From Tepidanaerobacter acetatoxydans_A (GTDB lineage: Bacteria; Bacillota; Thermosediminibacteria; Thermosediminibacterales; Tepidanaerobacteraceae): DNA of 64,000 nt. The notes beneath the pieces are model-generated. The model saw only the letters and a program-made list of their open reading frames with translations. It searched no databases and was not told the origin of the DNA. Made by a program: the position numbers and the translations under genes. Where the stretch lies: NCBI GenBank assembly GCA_022840405.1, contig JALHJR010000004.1:1-64000 (forward strand), in the 5' to 3' direction. Position 1 is the first letter of the stretch. Each line of letters starts with the position of its first letter. Of the stretch, positions 47,680-55,949 are shown in pieces.

Positions 47680-48543
47680 TTATCCCAGCCCAATTAATAA
47701 TTCACGTAATATTTTAGCCGCTAAAAGTGAAGTTCTATCAGACAGATCATTAGCTGGAGAAACTTCTACCAAATCAAATCCCACAACGTTTAAGCTCTTA
47801 AAATGTGATACAACTTCAAGTATCTCCTGCGAATTACACCCGCCCGGTTCAGGAGTTCCTGTGCCCGGAGCAAAAGCCGGATCTACAACATCAATATCTA
47901 GTGTTATATATATTGGCCGGTTCTTTAAGTCTTGAAGTACATTTAAAAAAGGCGTTTTGACTTCGATAGGATGCATATGTGTGTGTTGCTGTGCATACAA
48001 AAACTCTTCCCTAACTCCAGACCTTATGCCGAAATGAAAAATATGTTTATCCTTTATATGTTCTGATACCCTGCGCAAGACGGTGGCATGGGACAACTTT
48101 TCTCCAAAATAAGTATCTCTTAAATCTGCATGGGCATCAAAATGGAGCACGACAAGATCAGGATACTTCTCTGCAACTTTTTTTATTATAGGATAACTTA
48201 TAAGGTGTTCTCCCCCTAAATAAAGAGGAATTTTTTCATCTTCCAAAATTTTTTCTGTAATATTCTCTAATATATTAAGACTTTTTTCTACATTACCAAA
48301 AGGGATATCTGCATCTCCAGCATCAAAAAACTTTTTATCTTCAAGTGAATCATCAGTGTAAACACTATAACTTTCTAATCCATATGAAACCTCGCGTATT
48401 TTTTTAGGTCCGAATCGAGTACCTGGTCGGAAACTCACTGTAAAGTCCATAGGTGCACCTATAATTATAATTTTAGCATTATTGTAATCATCTTTAGCTT
48501 CCAAAAATCTGTCTTGGTATCGCACATAATCAAAATATTCCAA
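47680..48543 (-). CDS. speB: Agmatinase (ureohydrolase family)
   Basis: Mn-dependent hydrolase making putrescine and urea from agmatine. Metal ligands are in GGEHLISYP, HFDAHADLRD and DIDVVDPAFAPGTGTPEPGG. 287 aa. TTG start after AGAGGTG. Located 12 nt after speE, so putrescine formation and its conversion to spermidine are encoded together. An arginine decarboxylase is not in the window. Confidence 0.92.
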   Translation of the reverse strand: MEYFDYVRYQDRFLEAKDDYNNAKIIIIGAPMDFTVSFRPGTRFGPKKIREVSYGLESYSVYTDDSLEDKKFFDAGDADIPFGNVEKSLNILENITEKILEDEKIPLYLGGEHLISYPIIKKVAEKYPDLVVLHFDAHADLRDTYFGEKLSHATVLRRVSEHIKDKHIFHFGIRSGVREEFLYAQQHTHMHPIEVKTPFLNVLQDLKNRPIYITLDIDVVDPAFAPGTGTPEPGGCNSQEILEVVSHFKSLNVVGFDLVEVSPANDLSDRTSLLAAKILRELLIGLG

Positions 48544-48555
48544 GATGATTCACCT

Positions 48556-49380
48556 CTATTTAGAAATAATATCTTTTACAAAGGGTGGCAAAACAAAGTA
48601 GCTTTTATGCAGTTCTCGGCTATAATATTTAGTTTCTAGAAAAGGTATATCACTAATTTCCCGTGAAATTGGATTTATGCTTTTAGACCCCATGGTAAAA
48701 GTCCAAAAAGCACCGGGATATGTAGGAATAACAGCTGAATATAAGTTTGTATAAGGGAACGTTGCCGACATATCGGTATAAATTCTTTTAATCAAATCTC
48801 CAAAAAGAATTGGTGTTTCTGTTTGAGCAACCATTATTCCATCATCATTTAGAGCTTCAAAAACATTTTTATAGAATTGGCCTGAAAATAACCCTACGGC
48901 AGGCCCAATAGGATCAGTGGAATCTATTATAATAACATCATATCCGCTGTGTTTTTTTACAAATTCAATTCCGTCTTCACAGAATATTTTTACTCGCGGA
49001 TCTGATAAACCACAACTTACAGCAGGAAAATATTTTTTTGATGTTTCAATAACTTCATGATCAATTTCTACCAGATTTATTTCTTTTACTGGATGCTTTA
49101 AAATTTCTCTTACTGTTCCACCATCTCCGCCACCTATAACAAGCACCTTTGCTGCGTTACCGTGAGTCAATAAAGGAATATGAGAAATCATTTCATGATA
49201 GATGAATTCATCTTTTGTTGTAAGCATCACTGTATCGTCTAATGCTAAAACCCTTCCAAAGTCTTCTGTATCAAAAACAGATATGTATTGGTACTCGCTT
49301 TGCTTTGTATAAATAACATCGGTTACTCTAAATGATAGTTTAACATTTTTTGTTTGATATTCCGAAAACCAAAGCTCCAA
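48556..49380 (-). CDS. speE: Spermidine synthase
   Basis: Aminopropyltransferase from putrescine and decarboxylated SAM. Motifs LVIGGGDGGTVREIL, IIIDSTDPIGPA and PTYPGAFWTF. About 274 aa from TTG 49380, which has AAGGAG at the right distance and gives the typical MELWFSE start; GTG 49389 sits on the ribosome site. Confidence 0.95.
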   Translation of the reverse strand: MELWFSEYQTKNVKLSFRVTDVIYTKQSEYQYISVFDTEDFGRVLALDDTVMLTTKDEFIYHEMISHIPLLTHGNAAKVLVIGGGDGGTVREILKHPVKEINLVEIDHEVIETSKKYFPAVSCGLSDPRVKIFCEDGIEFVKKHSGYDVIIIDSTDPIGPAVGLFSGQFYKNVFEALNDDGIMVAQTETPILFGDLIKRIYTDMSATFPYTNLYSAVIPTYPGAFWTFTMGSKSINPISREISDIPFLETKYYSRELHKSYFVLPPFVKDIISK

Positions 49381-49522
49381 ATTCTTCACTCCTTAAATCT
49401 TTATACAATCTATACATTTTGGGAAAATTATATCAGATATATACTAAATACTCAAATGATTTCTTTGTTGACATGCGTATATGTCAGCCGCTAAAATAAC
49501 CAAAATTATAGCTTTAAATCAC

Positions 49523-49987
49523 CTAAAAGTGACATTGCTGCTTATTAAAAAAATCATTAATATCAAGTTCCATGATAAAATCACCCTTATTTTTACCATG
49601 ATTATGTATTTTATGAATTCGGTTGTCAAGTTCTTCTAAGGTTACATATTTAAAACCAAACCGTTTAAAATATTCAACCTTTTCTTTATGAATAATATAC
49701 ATTTTTTTGACATTCCTGCGGTCAGCATAGTTTATCAATGCCCTGACAAGGCCGTCTCCAAAACCTTGATTTTGGTATTGGGGAAGGACACATACAAGTT
49801 TTAAAATAGCTATATCACCATAAATATCTAGACTGCCATATCCTACAATTAAATCATCCAGCTCGACAATCATAGCATCTTTTGCGCCATCGGCGATATC
49901 AGAACTGGATGCTTTAATATCGAATTTGAGCAGTATTCTTTTAATTTCATCTCTTTCATCAGGAAGAGCTTTTCTGATCAAAATCAA
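49523..49987 (-). CDS. GNAT family N-acetyltransferase
   Basis: 154 aa with the acetyl-CoA-binding loop VLPQYQNQGFGDGLVRAL. Substrate unknown. By position next to speE and speB it might acetylate a polyamine, but this is only positional inference. TTG start after GGGGGTTG; 19 nt after the pseudouridine synthase. Confidence 0.8.
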   Translation of the reverse strand: MILIRKALPDERDEIKRILLKFDIKASSSDIADGAKDAMIVELDDLIVGYGSLDIYGDIAILKLVCVLPQYQNQGFGDGLVRALINYADRRNVKKMYIIHKEKVEYFKRFGFKYVTLEELDNRIHKIHNHGKNKGDFIMELDINDFFNKQQCHF

Positions 49988-50006
49988 TTATCACAACCCC
50001 CATAAT

Positions 50007-50720
50007 CTAAAGTCCTTTGATATAATCTATTTCTCTTTGGCTCAAGAGCCTCCACTCACCGGGTTTTAAACCTTTTATGGATATATCTCCTATTTGTGTT
50101 CTCTTTAACTCAATTATAGGATGTCCTATAGAATCGCACATTCGCCTCACTTGGCGTTTCCTACCTTCATGAATCTCAAGTTTGATTATAGTAGAGTTTC
50201 TTAAAACTTTTAGAATATTTGCTTTAGCTGGAGCTGTTACACCATCTTCAAGGGTAACTCCTTTTTCTAATGCTTTTATCTTATTATTGCCAACAATACC
50301 TTTGACATGAGCAACATAGATTTTAATCACCTTGTACTTTGGATGTGTAAGCTTATAGGTCACTTCTCCATCATTTGTTAGTATTAAAAGCCCTTCTGTT
50401 TCCTTATCCAAACGACCTACAGGAAAAACCCTTTCACAAAATTCTGGCAGTAAATCGAGCACAGTGGGCCTTCCTAATGGGTCTTTGACAGTAGTGAGGA
50501 TTCCTTTCGGCTTATTTATAAGTATATATATAAAGTCATATTTAAGGCTGCATACTTTTCCGTTTACCTTGATTATATCCGTTTCAGGATTAACTTTTGT
50601 TCCTAGCTTTTTGATGGTTTTTCCATTTACACTAACTTTGCCTTGAAGAATTATGTCTTCACAGGCGCGGCGCGAATCTACTCCTGCTTGTGACAAATAT
50701 TTTTGCAATCGCATTTGCAA
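50007..50720 (-). CDS. rluB: rRNA pseudouridine synthase, RluB/RsuA family
   Basis: 237 aa. N-terminal S4 RNA-binding domain (MRLQKYLSQAGVDSRRACE) and the catalytic motif GRLDKETEGLLILTNDG, with the active Asp in RLDK. KLEIHEGRKRQVRRMC is characteristic. TTG 50720 is 7 nt after AGAGGTG; ATG 50714 is also possible. RluB versus the close paralogue RluF cannot be proved by eye. Confidence 0.88.
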   Translation of the reverse strand: MQMRLQKYLSQAGVDSRRACEDIILQGKVSVNGKTIKKLGTKVNPETDIIKVNGKVCSLKYDFIYILINKPKGILTTVKDPLGRPTVLDLLPEFCERVFPVGRLDKETEGLLILTNDGEVTYKLTHPKYKVIKIYVAHVKGIVGNNKIKALEKGVTLEDGVTAPAKANILKVLRNSTIIKLEIHEGRKRQVRRMCDSIGHPIIELKRTQIGDISIKGLKPGEWRLLSQREIDYIKGL

Positions 50721-50819
50721 AAAACAACACCTCTTTTAAATCCATATATTATACATACATGTTTACTTTTCCTGCTTTTTATCAGGTTTTATCATATAAC
50801 AATCAAGTAGATAATGTCA

Positions 50820-50851
50820 AAAGAACTGATTCTAACACGAATCAGTTCTTT
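50820..50851 (-). terminator. Terminator overlapping the end of the dehydrogenase gene
   Basis: Perfect 13-bp stem (AAAGAACTGATTC at 50820-50832 with GAATCAGTTCTTT at 50839-50851), 6-nt loop. The stop codon of the upstream gene (50834-50832) lies at the loop edge and the last codons form one arm. U tail modest. Confidence 0.75.
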
Positions 50852-51527
50852 CCGTTATTCTCAGTTTATCAATTATTTTTTGTGCAAAAGAACCCATGTC
50901 GCCTATTGCATATGCATTCATAGTGCCACATGCCACGTTTCGAATAGCAAAACTTAAATATTCCGATGGCACATTTATTTCTTCAAGTCTTTTTTTGATA
51001 TTTAAGGCAGCCTTTATTCCTTCTTCACTGGCTATATTATTTATCTTTTTAACTATACTTTCATCACCATAACATATACAACCGATTTTAGAAAAAATTT
51101 CTGCTACTTTATTACATGTATCCAAGTCATCCCCATCTATTAATATTAGCGGTAATTCACCAGTAGCAGCCATGTGTTGAGCATGTCCAATTATTTTTGC
51201 CGAGGCTAATTTGCATAAGCTTTTGATAGGTTCAAAAACCGATTTTTCCGTATCTGTTGAAATATTGATAAGTATTTGCTCTTTTGCTATAAAAGGTTTT
51301 ATTTCTTTTAAAATTTCAGGAATTACATTAGCCGGCAGGGCTACGATTATATAGTTTGAACATGATAACATTGAGTATTCGGAAGTAGCCAAGCCATTTA
51401 CCTCTTTTGCTAGCGAACCACATTGCCTTAAATTTTTATCTACCAAAACCATATTATAATTAGAAGATATCTTTCGAGCTATGAAACTTCCCATACGGCC
51501 TGCACCGATAATAGCTACAGTTTCCAT
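50832..51527 (-). CDS. NAD(P)-binding dehydrogenase-like protein
   Basis: 231 aa from ATG 51527 after AAAGGAG; the frame is open 10 codons upstream. N-terminal Rossmann fold with VAIIGAGRMGSFIARKI, resembling prephenate, pyrroline-5-carboxylate and 6-phosphogluconate-type dehydrogenases, then a helical domain. Substrate not identifiable. Last gene of the mutase unit (30 nt after the P-loop gene); it could reduce a keto or imine product of the pathway (inference). It is not recognisably 2,4-diaminopentanoate dehydrogenase. Confidence 0.65.
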   Translation of the reverse strand: METVAIIGAGRMGSFIARKISSNYNMVLVDKNLRQCGSLAKEVNGLATSEYSMLSCSNYIIVALPANVIPEILKEIKPFIAKEQILINISTDTEKSVFEPIKSLCKLASAKIIGHAQHMAATGELPLILIDGDDLDTCNKVAEIFSKIGCICYGDESIVKKINNIASEEGIKAALNIKKRLEEINVPSEYLSFAIRNVACGTMNAYAIGDMGSFAQKIIDKLRITERTDSC

Positions 51528-51557
51528 TGCGGTTTTTACTCCTTTCTTTGTTAACAA

Positions 51558-52643
51558 TTAAATACGACTTAAAATACTTTCCAACAAACGCGACGGACCT
51601 TCTTGCTTAATGTCGATTACAGGAACTTTTATTGAAGCTCTCATTTTATTTAATAATTTTTCCTTATTAATATAACCTGGCTCGTAACTCGACTTATCAA
51701 AGCGATATTTAGGATAAAATGGATTCACTGTAATAGCTAACAACGGAATATTTTTCAAAGCTTTTATATTTCCGCCATTATATTTTATCCTATTTACCTC
51801 CTTTAGCATAGTTTCAGGATTGCCTCCAATAATTAATTTTATTGGATCGCTAATAATTAAATCTTTGTTTGCCCATGAGTTACCTACACTATCATTAAGC
51901 ATTTTAAGTGCAAATTCTGATATTAATGCAGGTATAAAGATTACCTGAATATCTATCTCTTTAATTATATCAGCAATCTCATTTACTATTTCATTATCTA
52001 TTAATGAGCCATACTTTAAAAAAACAGTTTTAGCATTTGAATCTTTAGGAACAAGAGCTATTTTGCTAATATCTGAAAGAAACTGCATATCATCTTTAGA
52101 TGTCATCGGTAGATTAAGTAATTCATATAAGGCTTTAGTTTCCTCAACCAAAACATCAATATCGGTATTTCTTGATGCACCGGTTGCAATAATAATACCG
52201 TCTGTTTCTATCATAGGTGCAAGTCTATTTAACGCACCATCAACTAAAATGACTTTACAATTTAAATCATTAAACATTCTACTTTTAATATAGTTCAGTT
52301 GACTGCCTTTGTTAGGCCCGGCAACAACTGCCAGGCCTTCTTTAATAACTTTTACAATGCATACCTTACCTAATGGAGTTGAAATATCAGTAATCTCTAA
52401 TATATCATAGTCAGCATTTCCCGCCTCGAGACATTTTTTGGCTGTAGCTAAAATAGTATTTTTTTTAACAAACAAGCGAGGCTTTGGCAATCCAGTAATA
52501 TTGTCTATTTCTTCTCCGTCGTATCCAATACTTGTCAAAGCCACCTGTATTTCATGTTTATAAAGTTCATCAAGTATGGCTGATGTTGTTGTTGTTTTTC
52601 CGGTATTTTTTGCCGTTCCGGCTATGCCGATTGCTATGCCCAT
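51558..52643 (-). CDS. P-loop protein, possible mutase-reactivating factor
   Basis: 361 aa. N-terminal P-loop IAGTAKNTGKTTTTSAIL near residues 7-24; the rest is alpha/beta without a known signature. Proteins with a similar AKN-G-KT loop accompany cobalamin aminomutases in lysine and ornithine fermentation clusters, where ATP-dependent reactivation of the B12 enzyme is needed, so that role is inferred. Located 37 nt after the mutase-like gene. GGGGGTTAG ribosome site. Confidence 0.6.
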   Translation of the reverse strand: MGIAIGIAGTAKNTGKTTTTSAILDELYKHEIQVALTSIGYDGEEIDNITGLPKPRLFVKKNTILATAKKCLEAGNADYDILEITDISTPLGKVCIVKVIKEGLAVVAGPNKGSQLNYIKSRMFNDLNCKVILVDGALNRLAPMIETDGIIIATGASRNTDIDVLVEETKALYELLNLPMTSKDDMQFLSDISKIALVPKDSNAKTVFLKYGSLIDNEIVNEIADIIKEIDIQVIFIPALISEFALKMLNDSVGNSWANKDLIISDPIKLIIGGNPETMLKEVNRIKYNGGNIKALKNIPLLAITVNPFYPKYRFDKSSYEPGYINKEKLLNKMRASIKVPVIDIKQEGPSRLLESILSRI

Positions 52644-52680
52644 TATTACCCTAACCCCCTTGTATTAAAGCGCTTCTGGT

Positions 52681-54501
52681 TTAGTAAATCTTTTTAATTA
52701 CTGAGCCCCTACCTGCTCTCCCTGGATAAGCACCATCTTCTTTACTTCCGAGTATTCCTTGGTATAGAGCATTTACGAAGTTTCCATTTTTTACTACAAG
52801 CTCTAATACAGCTTCTATACCTTCCTCTATTTCCTTGGCCCATTTGTAAGCATTATCAGTTGGAACAATGTTGGATTGTCCAAAAAATCTAAAGGATGAC
52901 TGGGTTGCCCTTAAGGTATCAATTCTAGCAGGAATAGTTATAGGGCCTCCAGAAAAAGCCTCATCTGATGAAGCTATGGAAATTCCGTCAACACCTAAAG
53001 AAGAAGCAAGGGATGCATGAAGCGCCGTCATCAATGATGATTGTACCCTATCCTCTGTTTGGGTTAAAAAGCCAATGGGAGCACCGCACCATATCGGAGC
53101 ATTGACAATATTTCTGAGACAATAAATTTTTGCTGCATTAAAATCAACATAGTTATCTTCCATCTGACCACTTATCATAACTTCCGGTGAGTAGCAAAAC
53201 AAGGGTTGAAGAATTGGCCTTGCTCCAAGCCTCAAACCGAGTTTTGAGACTATCAGCATACCTGCAAAAGCTTTATAAGCAGGCACACCACAAAGCTCCT
53301 CATTAGTTACCACATCAAACGGCATATTAAATTCAGCCGCATATTTAATAGCTTCTACCGCATCCACGGTTAATCTTTCAGGGTCAGTACCACCGCCTAA
53401 AGAGCCATAAGCGATATTTATTTTTGTTAAATCTGCCCCAATTTTTCCTGCAAGTAATACAGTTTCAGGGGTATTTAATCCGCGATGAGCTCTAACTTGC
53501 CATAAAGTGTTAGGCAGTAAGGACTTCTTAATACTTTTAAGGTTCTCATAAGTTATGACTGAACCATCTTCTTCATGAGTTATATAACCCTCTAAAAATC
53601 CTTCTGTTCGAGCACCCCAGGAAGGATCGAAGTGTACTGCACCATCGGCACCCCAAGCCTCACATGATTTTATATGAGCAATATCCATAAAAGGGCAGCC
53701 TGTTCCGTATTGAATAAAAACTACAGGATTTTTATCTACATGTTGTAAATATAGAGGATTCATGCGCGAATTCACTGCATTCACATATTGATTAAGTGCA
53801 TCCACCTCGTCATTAGTCATTGGGCGGGTTTTTTCTCGATATTTACCTGACTCATAGAAAGACTTAATTACATTATCACATAATTTTGAATAATCCCTTC
53901 TAAGTTTTTGTTTTTCAGATTCACTGTCGCTTTCTAATATTTGTTTCCTTATCTGTGCTCTCTGGATAGCAGTAGTTGTTTTATCACTTACATAATCAAG
54001 GATTCCCTCAACTATAGAATCCAATAATTTTTCAATCTTTTTATTATGAAATAAATAGTCATACCCTTCGGTTATGTCTTTCTTATTTTTTTTACTCCTA
54101 CCTTCTGATGGAATATATTCTCTGCCCTCTACAAAAGCCACTGCTTCATCGACTGATGTACCTGGCCCAAAGCCGGCATCAAAACCTAATTCTGCAGCAA
54201 GTTCGGGCCGTACTGCCATTCCGCCTATGCCTATTTTTACCTTATCTCTTATGCCAGCTGCTTCAGCTAAGTCAATAAATTTCCCTAGCACTTCTGCAAC
54301 ACCATAACCAAGAGTGCGACTAACTAGAACTACGTCGACATCATTATCAATAATGGATTTAATTATTTCTTCTGTCGAGTAATCCGGAGGTATAAGTATG
54401 GTTTCATGGTCTTTATATTCCAATCCCCTCTTTATCATTTTAAGACCTATATCATGAACCGGATCAAGCGGCGCTAACAATACTTTCTTTTTATCTGTCA
54501 A
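52681..54501 (-). CDS. Cobalamin-binding/TIM-barrel mutase-like protein
   Basis: 606 aa. The N-terminal domain (residues 1-125) is a B12-binding Rossmann domain, with LDPVHDIGLKMI, DVVLVSRTLGYG and DAGFGPGTSVDEA. The expected axial ligand is H16, but the motif reads D-x-x-H-x-x-G, not the usual D-x-H-x-x-G. The C-terminal part (about 225-600) reads as a TIM barrel (QVRAHRGLNTPET, NIAYGSLGGGTDPERL, CGAPIGFLTQTEDR), loosely like the glutamate-mutase large subunit. The B12-first order is opposite to OraE of ornithine aminomutase. TTG 54501 has AAGGAGG 6-9 nt upstream; the frame is open 7 codons further. Substrate unknown. Confidence 0.7.
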   Translation of the reverse strand: MTDKKKVLLAPLDPVHDIGLKMIKRGLEYKDHETILIPPDYSTEEIIKSIIDNDVDVVLVSRTLGYGVAEVLGKFIDLAEAAGIRDKVKIGIGGMAVRPELAAELGFDAGFGPGTSVDEAVAFVEGREYIPSEGRSKKNKKDITEGYDYLFHNKKIEKLLDSIVEGILDYVSDKTTTAIQRAQIRKQILESDSESEKQKLRRDYSKLCDNVIKSFYESGKYREKTRPMTNDEVDALNQYVNAVNSRMNPLYLQHVDKNPVVFIQYGTGCPFMDIAHIKSCEAWGADGAVHFDPSWGARTEGFLEGYITHEEDGSVITYENLKSIKKSLLPNTLWQVRAHRGLNTPETVLLAGKIGADLTKINIAYGSLGGGTDPERLTVDAVEAIKYAAEFNMPFDVVTNEELCGVPAYKAFAGMLIVSKLGLRLGARPILQPLFCYSPEVMISGQMEDNYVDFNAAKIYCLRNIVNAPIWCGAPIGFLTQTEDRVQSSLMTALHASLASSLGVDGISIASSDEAFSGGPITIPARIDTLRATQSSFRFFGQSNIVPTDNAYKWAKEIEEGIEAVLELVVKNGNFVNALYQGILGSKEDGAYPGRAGRGSVIKKIY

Positions 54502-54524
54502 GTTATTCTCCCTCCTTAGCAACT

Positions 54525-54749
54525 TTAATTAAAAAGCCAACCATAACGGTCACCCGGTTTATATATATATCCTCTGGCCCTAACTCTTGCGCCCGGTCCG
54601 CGATGCTGAATAAAGACTATTGATGTATCTTTAAAACCCAATTTTTCCATTAATTCCATTGCAAACTTCTCTGCTTCATCTTCGTTTTTACATACTATAT
54701 AAGTTTCTATGTCGATAGCATCCATTATTTTTTCAAGAACGTCTGACAT
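54525..54749 (-). CDS. 74-aa partner of the mutase-like protein
   Basis: Small basic/acidic protein (MSDVLEKIMDAIDIETYI..., then GPGARVRARGYIYKPGDR). It is encoded directly before the mutase-like gene with AGGAGG. No family recognised. It is shorter than and unlike OraS of ornithine aminomutase. Probably a small subunit or assembly factor. The CTCATC-N3-GATGAG palindrome lies 19 nt upstream of its start. Confidence 0.6.
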   Translation of the reverse strand: MSDVLEKIMDAIDIETYIVCKNEDEAEKFAMELMEKLGFKDTSIVFIQHRGPGARVRARGYIYKPGDRYGWLFN

Positions 54750-54767
54750 TACATACCCTCCTATTTA

Positions 54768-54782
54768 CTCATCAAGGATGAG
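54768..54782 (-). promoter_or_regulatory. Operator-like palindrome, mutase unit
   Basis: CTCATC-N3-GATGAG, extended to 7-bp arms by the flanking A and T. It lies between the regulator stop and the ribosome site of the 74-aa gene. Only a weak -10 (TGTAAT, 54792-54797) precedes it, so it may act as a DNA operator or as a 5'-leader hairpin. The same 6-N3-6 sequence occurs at 59762-59776. Confidence 0.7.
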
Positions 54783-54811
54783 TGGTTTTAATTACACGAG
54801 CAACTATTGCT

Positions 54812-55570
54812 TTAATTTTTTACTACATGAATATTATTATCTTCTCCATAGAAAATTTCCCAATACTTTTTTACATCATTTTCAAGCTTTTCTATATGGC
54901 GTATCATTGCCTCTTCAGCTAATTCTGGTTTTCTGGCGGCAATGGCTTTATAGATATTTTTATGATCTAAAAGAACTGAACTTTTTACTTCTTTTCTTAT
55001 ATATTCTAGCATGGGTGAAAGCTGTCCATGTTGCCTTATTAAATCCATAGCTGCATCTAAAATTCTATTTCTCGCAGCCTTGGCAATAATTTTATGAAAC
55101 TCTACATCATCCTCTGCTATTGAAATACCTTCATCAACATGCATCTCTTGTCTTTCAATAACTTTTTTCATTTGGGAAATTTCTTCATCAGTTATATACA
55201 TAGCTGCAAGTTTTGCAAGTTGACTTTCAATAGCTTTTCGTGCAATTAATGCATCAAGAAGTTCCTGCTTACCGGTTGCTCGTATTACATTTAACAATTC
55301 TTTTCCATAATGGTTTATTGTGTTTTCACGTTCAAGTTCTTCTAATTTTTTTTTGCCAAGAGGAGTTAAATTTCTCCCCTTAAATCCTATTTTTTCAGTA
55401 TATCCCTTAATATCCATTTGCCTTAACATTCTACCAACAGTTGCTTCACTAACATCAAACCCTTGCATTTGCAGAGTGTTACGTATGAAGCCGGAACCAA
55501 CCGGTACTGCTTTAGAATTATCAATGGCCTTTAAAATAAAAAACAATAGTCGCTGCTTTTCTTGTAACAT
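54812..55570 (-). CDS. Transcriptional regulator, NrpR-type winged helix plus FCD domain
   Basis: 252 aa. Residues 1-75 form a winged helix of the NrpR/RNase R type (GFDVSEATVGRMLRQM, GYTEKIGFKGRNLTPLG). Residues 85-240 form an FCD effector-binding helix bundle as in FadR-family GntR regulators (ISIAEDDVEFHKIIAKAARN, LDHKNIYKAIAARKPELAEE), with the Asp/His residues that often bind metal and a small carboxylate ligand. Usual GntR-FCD proteins have a different HTH. It precedes the 74-aa gene by 62 nt. It is the obvious candidate to bind the two shared palindromes (inference). Confidence 0.75.
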   Translation of the reverse strand: MLQEKQRLLFFILKAIDNSKAVPVGSGFIRNTLQMQGFDVSEATVGRMLRQMDIKGYTEKIGFKGRNLTPLGKKKLEELERENTINHYGKELLNVIRATGKQELLDALIARKAIESQLAKLAAMYITDEEISQMKKVIERQEMHVDEGISIAEDDVEFHKIIAKAARNRILDAAMDLIRQHGQLSPMLEYIRKEVKSSVLLDHKNIYKAIAARKPELAEEAMIRHIEKLENDVKKYWEIFYGEDNNIHVVKN

Positions 55571-55897
55571 TTTAAACCTCCATTTGACATCTTAATAACT
55601 ATTTATTTTATAGGACTTTAAGCCTATACTAATTAACCAAATGCTTAACACAAACTTTAAAAATAAACTGTTTAACTCACATGCACACACTTTGCTAAGT
55701 TATAATAAACGTACAAGATTAGCATACCATTATTATAGCTAAATTTCCAGATAGGTAATAGGGAAAATATTACGATTTTAACTTTATATTTAAAAAAGGC
55801 AGCTACTATTATTATACTTACTATCTTAATATTAAAGGAGGCTCCTGTCCTGTAGCAAGAAATCGGTTTATGTTTATAACCAAAAATAATTTAAAAT
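55571..55897. other. Intergenic region upstream of the regulator
   Basis: About 330 bp without a gene. On the minus strand TAAAAT-like -10 elements lie near 55600-55620, but no clear -35. No copy of the CTCATC palindrome here, so the regulator itself is not obviously autoregulated through it. Confidence 0.4.
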
Positions 55898-55925
55898 AAA
55901 AGGAGTCATATAAATGACCCCTTTA
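55898..55925 (-). terminator. Terminator after the FAD oxidoreductase gene
   Basis: On the minus strand AAAGGGGTCA and TGACTCCTTT form a stem with a single G/T pair around a 6-nt loop, followed by a U-rich tail. It separates the two units of the putative catabolic regulon. Confidence 0.75.
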
Positions 55926-55949
55926 TATATTGCGACCTGCATATAATTT

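Noticed and set aside
52681..54749. D-ornithine 4,5-aminomutase OraS/OraE
   Set aside because: The 74-aa protein is shorter than and unlike OraS, the B12 domain is at the wrong end for OraE, and ord, ortA, ortB and orr are absent.
54502..54812. Cobalamin riboswitch upstream of the mutase-like gene
   Set aside because: The gap is too short and contains only the 15-bp dyad; no B12-box-like conserved structure was seen.
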